Source: an uncultured Eggerthellaceae bacterium
Lineage (GTDB): Bacteria > Actinomycetota > Coriobacteriia > Coriobacteriales > Eggerthellaceae
Assembly (NCBI GenBank): GCA_947565915.1
Contig: CANOHY010000054.1
Location: 1 to 9,823, forward strand
Direction of reading: 5' to 3'
Length of the DNA stretch: 9,823 bases
The notes beneath the pieces were generated by a model that was given only the letters and a program-made list of their open reading frames with translations, did not search any database and was not told the origin of the DNA. A program made the translations under genes and the position numbers. Numbering within the stretch: the stretch's first letter is position 1; each line of letters starts with the position of its first letter. This document shows, in pieces, positions 1 through 5,212 of the stretch.

Positions 1-108
1 GACGGAGTATATGGACGATGCTGGCAAGCCGGTCTCTTCTGCCAGCTTCGGAACGCCGCCATATCTTCGTTTAATCAGCTCTTTCAATTTGTCTTCTAGT
101 TGTCCCAA
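1..108 (-). CDS. CI-like XRE repressor, N-terminal fragment (cut by window edge)
   Basis: Reading leftward from a TTG codon at 108-106, 36 codons stay open to the window edge. The peptide starts MGQLEDKLKELIK and continues with RYGGVPKLAEETGLPASSIY, which has the shape of an XRE-type helix-turn-helix: a leading helix, then V-x-K-L-A-x-x-x-G-[LI]-P-x-S-[ST]-[IL]-Y. A strong Shine-Dalgarno (GGAGG, positions 118-114) sits 5 nt upstream of the TTG, which fixes the start; there is no ATG alternative in frame. In temperate phages the leftward XRE gene that diverges from a Cro-like gene is normally the lysogeny repressor, often with a C-terminal peptidase domain, but that part lies outside the window. 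Call made from the HTH, the RBS and the divergent context; the exact subtype cannot be told. Confidence 0.8.
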   Translation of the reverse strand, partial: MGQLEDKLKELIKRRYGGVPKLAEETGLPASSIYSV

Positions 109-254
109 AGCGGCCTCCTTTCATGCTGAATCAAATAACTATCTGGCTGCATTATTGCACATCGTGACATTTAATTGATTTTTAGTTGCATATCTACTTG
201 ATTTCGTATATCTTTCCAATAGTGCCTGATTTCGTAATTTGAAAGGAGGTAATT
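109..254. promoter_or_regulatory. Divergent control region of the lysogeny switch with operator-like repeats
   Basis: This AT-rich 146-bp stretch separates two diverging XRE genes. The 10-mer TGATTTCGTA occurs at 199-208 and again at 227-236, 28 bp apart. Related TTGATT half sites are at 175-180 and, inverted (AATCAA), at 129-134. A plausible rightward promoter is TTGCAT (186-191), 17-bp spacer, TATCTT (209-214), so that the two 10-mers would overlap the promoter and its start point, as expected for repressor or Cro binding. A leftward promoter is less clear; a TGC-AATAAT extended -10-like element is readable on the minus strand around 149-157. Promoter elements are inferred by eye. Confidence 0.6.
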
Positions 255-605
255 GTGGCACTCAATAAACTGCGAGGGGAGCTAAAGAGCATCTGCGTAA
301 CTCAACATGAAGTTGCCGATTTTCTCGGAATGACAGCCAGCAACTTCAACCGCAAGCTAGCGGAAGCAGTTCCGTTCACGCGCGATGAGATGTTCGCAAT
401 CCGCGACCACTACTTTCCAGAGACGTCCATCGACTATCTATTTCAGTCCGACGGCGACACCCCCACCAAGTCCGAGTCCCTCCACGCGCAAGCGGAGGCG
501 ATAGGCGATGCCATGCGGCAAGCGTGTGGGGACGACCCAGAAGTGGACGAGATAGAGGGCATGTTTCATGAAGCGGTGAGCGAGTGGGAGCACGCCCAAG
601 CATAG
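255..605 (+). CDS. Cro-like XRE family DNA-binding regulator
   Basis: A 116-aa soluble protein, first gene of the rightward operon. Residues about 15-55 form a helix-turn-helix (VTQHEVADFLGMTASNFNRK), followed by FTRDEMFAIRDHYFPETSIDYLF; the closing xxDYLF signature is common in phage XRE regulators. The C-terminal half (from about residue 67) is acidic with no recognised domain. The start is GTG, set by the excellent Shine-Dalgarno AAAGGAGGT (242-250) 4 nt upstream. Position opposite a leftward repressor gene suggests it works like Cro, binding the shared operators to favour lytic development. It could instead be a second activator or antirepressor; the DNA-binding role is firmer than the Cro role. 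Confidence 0.85.
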   Translation: MALNKLRGELKSICVTQHEVADFLGMTASNFNRKLAEAVPFTRDEMFAIRDHYFPETSIDYLFQSDGDTPTKSESLHAQAEAIGDAMRQACGDDPEVDEIEGMFHEAVSEWEHAQA

Positions 606-620
606 AGAAAGGAGGAGAGC

Positions 621-839
621 ATGGGAATCACCATCAGCTTATGCACAGACACGCCAGAAGAGATGGCGGCGGTTTTCGAAATATTCGCAGCGCCGCCGCA
701 CATCGAATTGGACATGGGAGAGCTTGCGCATGCGATCACGAGTTCAGCCACTCGTGGTACTTGCGAAGAGTCTGCATCGTCATCCTTTGATTCAAAGCAG
801 CGAGGAACGTCGGGAGAGAAGCAAGCGGGACCGTGGTGA
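621..839 (+). CDS. Small hypothetical phage protein, 72 aa
   Basis: Unrecognised. The ATG at 621 follows a very good Shine-Dalgarno (AAAGGAGG, 608-615, spacing 5) and lies 15 nt after the previous stop, so translation is likely. The first 38 residues (MGITISLCTDTPEEM...) look protein-like. From about position 736 to the stop the frame is antisense to the leftward gene 736-942, and the tail is Ser/Gly/Thr-rich and low in hydrophobic residues. It may therefore be a real short gene whose end was replaced when the antisense gene arrived, or a gene whose tail is simply read through shared DNA. No function can be given. Confidence 0.5.
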   Translation: MGITISLCTDTPEEMAAVFEIFAAPPHIELDMGELAHAITSSATRGTCEESASSSFDSKQRGTSGEKQAGPW

Positions 840-942
840 CGTTCTCGTCCGAATCAAGGCCGAGTATTTCAGAGACCGATGACTGAATCTCGACAATCTC
901 GTCCTCGGTCAGACCAGCGAAGTCATCGAAGTTCTTTGCCAT
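736..942 (-). CDS. Antisense small protein of unknown function, 68 aa
   Basis: This leftward gene opposes the surrounding operon. Its ATG (942-940) is preceded by GGAGGTGA (955-948), spacing 5 nt from the end of the motif, one of the best ribosome binding sites in the window. The protein starts MAKNFDDFAGLTEDEIVEIQ and is acidic in the first half, then hydrophobic and amphipathic (LASLPTFLAALNQRMTMQTLRKYHEWLNS end), giving it the look of a folded all-helical protein. No family recognised. A GTG in frame at 951 is a poorer start because it lies inside the Shine-Dalgarno. Its 3' end overlaps 104 nt of the rightward gene 621-839. An extended -10-like TGCTAGACT upstream (975-967) would give it its own promoter. 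Gene reality is supported by RBS and composition; function is unknown. Confidence 0.65.
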   Translation of the reverse strand: MAKNFDDFAGLTEDEIVEIQSSVSEILGLDSDENVTTVPLASLPTFLAALNQRMTMQTLRKYHEWLNS

Positions 943-966
943 GTATATCACCTCCCCTCACCAGGG

Positions 967-975
967 AGTCTAGCA
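967..975 (-). promoter_or_regulatory. Possible extended -10 promoter for the antisense gene 736-942
   Basis: On the minus strand the sequence TGCTAGACT fits the extended -10 pattern TGnTAnnnT. It lies 24 nt upstream of the ATG at 942, which leaves room for a short leader with the GGAGGTGA site. No well-spaced -35 hexamer is visible, which is allowed for extended -10 promoters. Assigned by eye. Confidence 0.35.
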
Positions 976-998
976 CGAAGCATAAGGAAAGGAGAGCA

Positions 999-1253
999 AT
1001 GGAGAACGAAGACACCTACATCGAGGCCATCTCCATCGCGGCGAAGACGGCCAAGCGGTTCAGGGATGCCCATGCGCACTGCGCTGAGATGCAGTCCGAC
1101 TTGCAGGAGAAGTACTTCGACATGTTCGTCAAGCCCCTCGCAACGGAAACATGCTCGCAAGAGGCGCTAATCGCTGATCTGTTCGGGGTATCGCCCGACC
1201 GCGTGAGCGCAGACGTGGACAGGCTCGTGAGCGGCGAGGGAGGTGCGAGGTGA
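999..1253 (+). CDS. Small hypothetical phage protein, 84 aa, possible HTH at C-terminus
   Basis: Starts MENEDTYIEAISIAAKTAKR. The ATG at 999 was chosen because AAAGGAGAG lies just upstream; the frame is open further back to 879, but that part is antisense to 736-942. The protein is mainly helical, with one segment at residues 52-77 (CSQEALIADLFGVSPDRVSADVDRL) that has the spacing of a helix-turn-helix, including G and the SPDRV turn. That is only a resemblance. The next gene begins at the GTG overlapping its stop (GTGA), so the two are translationally coupled. No family recognised. Confidence 0.7.
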   Translation: MENEDTYIEAISIAAKTAKRFRDAHAHCAEMQSDLQEKYFDMFVKPLATETCSQEALIADLFGVSPDRVSADVDRLVSGEGGAR

Positions 1254-1339
1254 GCAACAACGCATTGGTGGCCATCTTCCTGATCGGCGTCTTCTGCCTG
1301 ATCGCATTGGGCATGGTCTGCTGCTCGTTCGCGGGATAG
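1250..1339 (+). CDS. 29-aa single-span membrane peptide
   Basis: A very short gene: GTG at 1250 overlaps the upstream stop as GTGA, and GGGAGG (1238-1243) lies 6 nt before it. The peptide is MSNNALVAIFLIGVFCLIAL followed by GMVCCSFAG, essentially one transmembrane helix (residues 5-25) with a polar start and a Cys pair near the end. It stops at TAG 1337-1339, 8 nt before the next gene. The uninterrupted hydrophobic run, coupling and RBS make chance unlikely. Small early membrane peptides in phages can act in superinfection exclusion or membrane modulation, but nothing here shows which, if any, applies. Confidence 0.7.
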   Translation: MSNNALVAIFLIGVFCLIALGMVCCSFAG

Positions 1340-1347
1340 GAGGCAGC

Positions 1348-1659
1348 ATGGACTTGATCGTGAAGCCATCGGAGGCAGCGGAGCTGCTGCACGGCAAGGG
1401 ATGCAGCAAGGCCAAGGCCAACGTCATCCGCCGCCAGTGCGCAGATGGCGTCATCAGGAACGCCGAGAAGGTCGGCAGCGTCTGGTACATCAACGCCACG
1501 CGGGAGTGGCCCCAGCTGTTCAGCGAGGTAGACCCTGCGAGCGCCATCAAGGAGAGCGCAGAGCCGAAGCCGACGATAACAGCCGACACCACCATCGGGG
1601 AGCTGTTCCAGCTATTGGCCCAAGTAGCGAGAGGAGGGGAAGCATGCACGAGCCTATGA
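1348..1659 (+). CDS. Excisionase-like / MerR-type HTH DNA-binding protein, 103 aa
   Basis: The N-terminal 60 residues read like a small winged helix of the excisionase/HTH_17 kind: IVKPSEAAELL, then KANVIRRQCADGVIRNAEKVG, then the wing-like SVWYINATREWPQLF, in which a substrate-free 'xGxxWxI' strand follows the recognition helix. The rest (residues 62-103) is a Pro/Glu/Thr-containing linker and a short helix. ATG at 1348 follows GATAGGAGGCAGC, a good RBS. In a temperate phage such proteins direct excision or repress early genes; no attachment site or integrase is visible here, so excisionase is a suggestion from fold alone. Its 3' end overlaps the next gene by 16 nt. Confidence 0.7.
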   Translation: MDLIVKPSEAAELLHGKGCSKAKANVIRRQCADGVIRNAEKVGSVWYINATREWPQLFSEVDPASAIKESAEPKPTITADTTIGELFQLLAQVARGGEACTSL

Positions 1660-1880
1660 GTAAAGGAGCGCGACAAAGCCTGCCAGCCCACCCGCGCTCC
1701 TTCGAGATGCCGCCTCAGCGAATGAAGAAGACGGCACGCAAATCATACCGCACCGCAGACCTCTTGATGGCGGTCGTGGTCATCGTGGGCCTCGCGTCAA
1801 TCCTGCTTGGTTACGGCGTTGCCTACTCAGCAGGCTACGACGCGGCGATCAACCACTACGTGGAGGTGCGCCATGGCTGA
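1644..1880 (+). CDS. Small single-span membrane protein, 78 aa
   Basis: Starts MHEPMSKGARQS at ATG 1644, preceded by GAGGAGGGG (1631-1639). The N-terminal 37 residues are basic (R, K and P rich), followed by one long hydrophobic helix at about residues 39-62 (LLMAVVVIVGLASILLGYGV) and a short tail. By the positive-inside rule the basic N-terminus should face the cytoplasm. It overlaps the previous gene by 16 nt and the next by 8 nt, so it belongs to the same transcript. No family recognised; not a holin by context, since it sits in the early region. Confidence 0.75.
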   Translation: MHEPMSKGARQSLPAHPRSFEMPPQRMKKTARKSYRTADLLMAVVVIVGLASILLGYGVAYSAGYDAAINHYVEVRHG

Positions 1881-2301
1881 GGTGTGCCGAGAGCTCTACG
1901 ACGGCGTGGCGCGCACCCCGAGGATGCGGGTCGAGGAGGCCTGCGCCTGGATCGCTGATGACTACCCGCGCAAGTGGATGCGGCTGGTGGGCCTCTGCGA
2001 GCGCGCGATGGCAAACGGTTGGCCTCGCATCCGCCGGGGCGACCTGTACCTGCTGGCATCGCAGCAGGGCATGACCATCACGGAGTGCATGGAGTTTAGA
2101 TTCGACAACAACCTCTGGAGCATCCTCTCCCGCTACATGATCATGTTCCGCCCGAGCCTATCGCATGCCATCTTCCCCAAGGTGGCCGAGGTGGACGAGG
2201 TGGACTTCGAGCAGGTCTGGCACGACACGGTGGCCAAGAGCACGTTCTTCTGGGCCTCCGATTGGCGCAAGGCCTCCAAGCTCGCGGAGGTGGCCGCATG
2301 A
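1873..2301 (+). CDS. Hypothetical phage protein, 142 aa, upstream of rusA
   Basis: Unrecognised soluble protein starting MAEVCRELYDGVARTPRMRV. The ATG at 1873 has GGAGGTG (1862-1868) at good spacing and overlaps the previous stop by 8 nt. It is rich in Trp, Arg and Met, with helices around residues 18-55 (EACAWIADDYPRKWMRLVGL) and a segment GMTITECMEFRFDNNLW that could be part of a small helical bundle. The C-terminus ends FWASDWRKASKLAEVAA. It is coupled to the rusA start through an ATGA overlap, so a replication or recombination accessory role is possible, on context only. Confidence 0.75.
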   Translation: MAEVCRELYDGVARTPRMRVEEACAWIADDYPRKWMRLVGLCERAMANGWPRIRRGDLYLLASQQGMTITECMEFRFDNNLWSILSRYMIMFRPSLSHAIFPKVAEVDEVDFEQVWHDTVAKSTFFWASDWRKASKLAEVAA

Positions 2302-2669
2302 GGCAATCATTCGAGATACCCGGGCGCTTGGATGGCCTCAACGCCTACACCTCCGCGAATCGGAGCAATGCACACATCGGCGCCAAGATGAAGAAGGCCA
2401 ACGAGGATGCAGTCATGTGGGCCGCCAAGGCAGCGCGCCTCAAGCCCATGAGGCCTCCCGTGAGAGCAACTTTCACCTGGGTCGAGAAGGACATGCGCCG
2501 CGACAAGGACAACATCGCCTCGGCCAAGAAGTTCGTGTTCGACGCGCTAGTGAAGCTAGGGATCCTCGGCAACGACAACTGGCAATGGGTGGAGGGGTTC
2601 GAAGACCGCTTCGCCCTGAACAAGGCCAACCCCCGCGTGATCGTGGAGCTGGAAGAAGCCCATGAATAA
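2298..2669 (+). CDS. rusA: RusA family Holliday junction resolvase
   Basis: RusA-type endonucleases act as dimers that cut four-way DNA junctions symmetrically, using conserved aspartates to bind Mg2+. Here the diagnostic block is at residues 68-96: RDKDNI, then KKFVFDALVKLGIL, then GNDNW, giving candidate metal ligands D69, D71 and D93, with the lysines K77/K78 following in the usual place. At 123 aa the length is normal for the family (about 110-140). ATG 2298 overlaps the upstream stop as ATGA, with GGAGG at 2286-2290. It probably resolves junctions made during phage replication and RecT/Bet-dependent recombination, encoded further right in the same operon. Confidence 0.92.
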   Translation: MRQSFEIPGRLDGLNAYTSANRSNAHIGAKMKKANEDAVMWAAKAARLKPMRPPVRATFTWVEKDMRRDKDNIASAKKFVFDALVKLGILGNDNWQWVEGFEDRFALNKANPRVIVELEEAHE

Positions 2670-3225
2670 GCCATGGACTACATCCGAGGTGCAGTTCCTC
2701 CGGGAGAACGCCGGGAAGGTTCCCAAGCGCGACATCTGCCAGATGCTCAAGCGGTCATCAGCATCTGTGTCCAGGAAAGCAGCAGAGCTGCGCTGGCAGG
2801 GTGGATGCCCAAGCCTCAAGTACTACGTGCCGACCATGGAGCCATGCCCATCATGCGGGAAGCTCTCGGCAACCATCAACCGCACGGGCATGTGCGAGCC
2901 ATGCAGGAGGCGCGACCAGCTGGCGGGCATCCACGCCCAGATAGCAGACCTCATGGCGCAGCTGACCCCAGAGGACAGGGACACCTACGAGCGCATGGAG
3001 TCCAAGGTCGAATCGACGCTCGAACCCCTTCCAGAGCCCCCGGACACGTCGAGGATGACGCCCTATCGCAGGGCATACCGCGAGGAGATGCATGCGGCAA
3101 AGGTCGAGCAGGTGGTGGCGAGCAACCTTCGCCGTCAGGTGAAGGCGGCCCAAAAGCGCAAGGAGCGCATCAGAGAAAAAGTCGAAACGATGGCAAGTAC
3201 AAAGGTCAGAAAGGAGAAGAAGTGA
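2662..3225 (+). CDS. Myb/SANT-like HTH plus zinc-ribbon DNA-binding protein, 187 aa
   Basis: Three parts are visible. Residues 3-45 (PWTTSEVQFLRENAGKVPKR ... SSASVSRKAAELRW) match the Myb/SANT-like tri-helix seen in phage DNA-binding proteins, with the W-T-x-x-E-x-x-F-L opening. Residues 62-81 carry C62-x2-C65 and C78-x2-C81, a zinc ribbon. The remainder has an acidic Pro-rich linker and a long, strongly basic helical tail from about residue 135 (RRAYREEMHAAK ... VRKEKK), likely coiled coil or nucleic-acid binding. ATG 2662 overlaps rusA by 8 nt; no better start exists. Its stop overlaps the GTG of the ParB-like gene, so the two are probably made together. Family-level function unknown; a role as a transcription or replication factor is an inference. 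Confidence 0.75.
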   Translation: MNKPWTTSEVQFLRENAGKVPKRDICQMLKRSSASVSRKAAELRWQGGCPSLKYYVPTMEPCPSCGKLSATINRTGMCEPCRRRDQLAGIHAQIADLMAQLTPEDRDTYERMESKVESTLEPLPEPPDTSRMTPYRRAYREEMHAAKVEQVVASNLRRQVKAAQKRKERIREKVETMASTKVRKEKK

Positions 3226-4427
3226 GCGCAACGATAGAGAGGGTAAGCATCGAGGATGTCTACCCGTTGGTGGACGAGTTCGGCAACGACATGGCGTCCA
3301 GGGACTACTCGCTCAAGGAGAACCAGAAGTACGTGGCCAAGCTGGCCGAGTCCTTTGACCAGGAAACGGGCGAGCCGGACGAGCCTCCCGTCTTGGTGAG
3401 GGACGGTGGCATCTACCGCATCAAGACCGGCAACTCCCGCATCCAGGCCATGCGGAAGCTCGGCACCAAGACGTTTCGGGCAGTGATAGAGGATGACTCC
3501 ACTCCCCAGGAGATAGTGGAAGCGGTCATCCGCACCAACACCAAGAAGAAGTACGAGGCCGTGGAGGAGTCCCGCTTTGTCCGTCAGTTGGCCCTCATGA
3601 ACAAGGACGACTACTACGTGGGCAAGGTGGCAGGAATCGAGGCCGAGAAGGTGGCCAAGGTGCGCCGCGCCGCCGAGAGGGTGCAGGACGCCGCCGATGA
3701 CATGAGCCTGCTCCGCCTCATAGCAATCGGGGAGTTCGAGGACGACGACCATGCCGTGGAGCTTCTCACGAATTGCAGCGAGAAGGACTTTCCCGGCATC
3801 GAGAAGCAGCTGCGCGACAAGAGGCGCATGCGCGAGGCGATAGAGGCCATGGAGACGGCATTCTCGGAGCGCGGGATTCCTGTCATGGACTACCGCCCCC
3901 AGGGGCTGTCCTTCATCTGCCAAGCGGGCGCGCCCGAGGATATTCCCGAGGAGCTGCCCGATGACTGCGTGGCCGAATCGATCTGGGGCAGCCGTTACAA
4001 CCTCTTCGGCACCAAGTCGGCCGAAGAGGTAGACCCCGAGGAGGAGGCCCGCAAGGCCGAGGCCGCCTCTCGCATCTCCATGCTCAACGCATCCAACGAG
4101 GCGCGAAGCGAGTGGTTCGCCGCCCACTGCATGGAGCCCATGGACTTGGGGTCGAAGGCCAGCCCCTACACCTACAGCGTGAGCAACTACATCGAGGAGC
4201 ATGAGCTGGATATTCCAATCGGCCCAGCGCACTCGATAGCAGCCTTCCTCGATGCCCAATTCAACGCTCGCTGCATCTTCTGGGACGGAACCATCCAGGA
4301 TGACCGCGTGGATGCGTTCATCGAGCTGGGAGAGGCGCTGGAGGCTCACGGCTACGAGCCTATCCCCGAGGAGCGGGAGCTGACCCACATCCTCAACGAA
4401 TACAAGGAGGCAGAGGATGCGCGATAA
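3222..4427 (+). CDS. ParB/sulfiredoxin-like N-terminal domain protein, 401 aa
   Basis: Residues 8-92 form a ParB-N-like domain: IEDVYPLVDEFG, ENQKYVAKLAESF, PPVLVRDGGIYRIKTGNSRI, then QAMRKLGTKTFRAVIEDD. The G-[N/E]-x-R-x-x-A-x-x-x-L-G motif (G70-N-S-R73) corresponds to the nucleotide-binding arginine box of ParB. A helical segment with HTH spacing follows at about 115-160. The C-terminal 240 residues are acidic and unrecognised (FICQAGAPEDIPEEL, SIWGSRYNLFG). GTG 3222 was chosen for the AAAGGAG site (3210-3216) and GTGA coupling; an upstream open frame is antisense-like noise. Phage ParB-like proteins range from CTP-dependent clamps to nucleases and regulators; no ParA or parS-like array is visible here, so plasmid-type partition is unproven. 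Confidence 0.75.
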   Translation: MSATIERVSIEDVYPLVDEFGNDMASRDYSLKENQKYVAKLAESFDQETGEPDEPPVLVRDGGIYRIKTGNSRIQAMRKLGTKTFRAVIEDDSTPQEIVEAVIRTNTKKKYEAVEESRFVRQLALMNKDDYYVGKVAGIEAEKVAKVRRAAERVQDAADDMSLLRLIAIGEFEDDDHAVELLTNCSEKDFPGIEKQLRDKRRMREAIEAMETAFSERGIPVMDYRPQGLSFICQAGAPEDIPEELPDDCVAESIWGSRYNLFGTKSAEEVDPEEEARKAEAASRISMLNASNEARSEWFAAHCMEPMDLGSKASPYTYSVSNYIEEHELDIPIGPAHSIAAFLDAQFNARCIFWDGTIQDDRVDAFIELGEALEAHGYEPIPEERELTHILNEYKEAEDAR

Positions 4428-4626
4428 CCTCCAAGCTGCCCGCTATGGCAAGGGCATGACCCAGCAGCAGGTGGCTGACTATCTGGGAATCAGCCTCAAC
4501 TACTACCAGCGAATCGAGTACGGAACGAGAACCGGTGACTTCCAGCTGTGGGATGACCTAGAGGACTTGTTCTCTATGCACCAGCGGATTCTGCGTCAGA
4601 CATTCCCAGAAGGTAATCAGTCGTGA
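4417..4626 (+). CDS. Small XRE family HTH protein, 69 aa
   Basis: A single-domain XRE protein: residues 1-45 hold the helix-turn-helix (MTQQQVADYLGISLNYYQRI, then EYGTRTG), and the remainder is a short helix and tail. ATG 4417 has AAGGAGG at 4404-4410 and overlaps the ParB-like gene by 11 nt. The last 53 nt are shared with the opposing XRE gene 4574-4816, so the two transcripts converge. It probably binds DNA as a dimer; its target is not identifiable from sequence. Being the last rightward gene before the antisense repressor, it could be a regulator of that module. Confidence 0.85.
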   Translation: MRDNLQAARYGKGMTQQQVADYLGISLNYYQRIEYGTRTGDFQLWDDLEDLFSMHQRILRQTFPEGNQS

Positions 4627-4816
4627 CATTGAGGACGATGGCGAGCGATACCAGTGAGTACAGCGGTGGCTCGACGGCGCCAGATTCGTACTTCTGGTAA
4701 GCACCGATCGTCATGTTGAGAGCATCGGCGGTCTTCTGCTGGGTCAACCCAACAGCATTGCGAGCATCTTTGATGCGCTCGCCCAAGCCGGGAATCCTTG
4801 TCTTTGCTCTCGTCAT
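4574..4816 (-). CDS. Second XRE repressor on the minus strand, 80 aa
   Basis: A leftward gene encoding a textbook XRE domain: LGERIKDARNAVGLTQQKTA, then DALNMTIGAYQKYESGAVEP, then LVSLAIVLNVTTDYLLGMSD. The family's L-x-x-L/I-R-x-x-x-G-L-T-Q opening and the closing TTDYLLG are both present (residues 11-71). Only a 9-residue tail follows, so it has no peptidase or dimerisation domain. The start is less sure: ATG 4816 has only a close AGGA; a TTG at codon 11 is a possible alternative. It diverges from the gene at 4898 across a dense operator region (4817-4885) and converges with the XRE gene 4417-4626. Most likely it represses its own promoter and that of 4898-5418. Confidence 0.88.
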   Translation of the reverse strand: MTRAKTRIPGLGERIKDARNAVGLTQQKTADALNMTIGAYQKYESGAVEPPLYSLVSLAIVLNVTTDYLLGMSDAESAGA

Positions 4817-4885
4817 ACATCCTATCTTGACGTAATAGGATTAGTATGCAAACATCCTATTTGGATGTATCCGTTTTGGATGTAT
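4817..4885. promoter_or_regulatory. Operator cluster between divergent XRE repressor and 4898 gene
   Basis: Three dyads share ATCC/GGAT arms. O1: ATCCTAT (4819-4825), 9-nt gap, ATAGGAT (4835-4841). O2: ACATCC (4852-4857), TATTT, GGATGT (4863-4868), a perfect 6-bp-arm palindrome. O3: ATCC (4869-4872), GTTTT, GGAT (4878-4881). TTGGATGTAT is repeated at 4861-4870 and 4876-4885, exactly 15 bp apart, and ACATCCTAT at 4817-4825 and 4852-4860. TTGACG (4827-4832) is a good rightward -35 candidate, but no strong -10 follows, so repression may rely on activator-like or weak promoters. The pattern is what one expects of tandem XRE dimers binding next to each other. Confidence 0.75.
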
Positions 4886-4897
4886 TGGAGGCAAGCA

Positions 4898-5212
4898 ATG
4901 CTGACGATGGTCGAGGAGAAGGAGATACCGGCGTTGAGAGTGAGCGAGAAGCCGCCGCACCGCCTATTCGCCGAGCAGACCCTGGACGAGTTCGAGAGCG
5001 TGGGAGAAGGGGTCGTGGTGGAGGTGACGGGCTACCCAGAGCACCCCAGGAATCCCCAGAAGGTCTACCAGTCGCTCAAGGACGAGCTATGGCGGCGGGA
5101 CATGCGCGATGCGGTGCGCGTCTTCACCAGGCAGGGCCGCATCTTCATGGAGCGCAAGGAAGACAAGAAGCTAGTGAAGGTTGGAAAGGAGTGGAAATGG
5201 GAGGAGCGATAG
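4898..5212 (+). CDS. Hypothetical protein, 104 aa, under the second XRE switch
   Basis: Starts MLTMVEEKEIPALRVSEKPP. The ATG at 4898 follows GGAGG (4887-4891) with 6 nt spacing; the open frame before it runs through the operators and is not coding. The protein is charged and soluble; the second half (VEVTGYPEHPRNPQKVYQSL, then FTRQGRIFMERKEDKK, then VGKEWKWEER) has alternating basic and aromatic residues, so nucleic-acid contact is possible, but I recognise no family. It is the first gene to the right of the operator cluster and overlaps the next gene by 16 nt, so the two form a small regulated unit. Confidence 0.75.
   Translation: MLTMVEEKEIPALRVSEKPPHRLFAEQTLDEFESVGEGVVVEVTGYPEHPRNPQKVYQSLKDELWRRDMRDAVRVFTRQGRIFMERKEDKKLVKVGKEWKWEER

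Noticed and set aside
3135..4388. Long minus-strand open frame (417 codons) opposite the ParB-like gene
   Set aside because: It is rich in Leu, His, Val and Gly, as is usual for the antisense of GC-rich coding DNA, has no Shine-Dalgarno, and the plus strand carries a recognisable ParB-N domain.
4846..5196. Open frame running into the 73-aa membrane protein from upstream
   Set aside because: The part before 5197 crosses the operators and the 104-aa gene in another frame and is Arg/Gly/Pro-rich in the manner of a GC-rich shadow frame; the RBS at 5185-5191 fixes the start at 5197.
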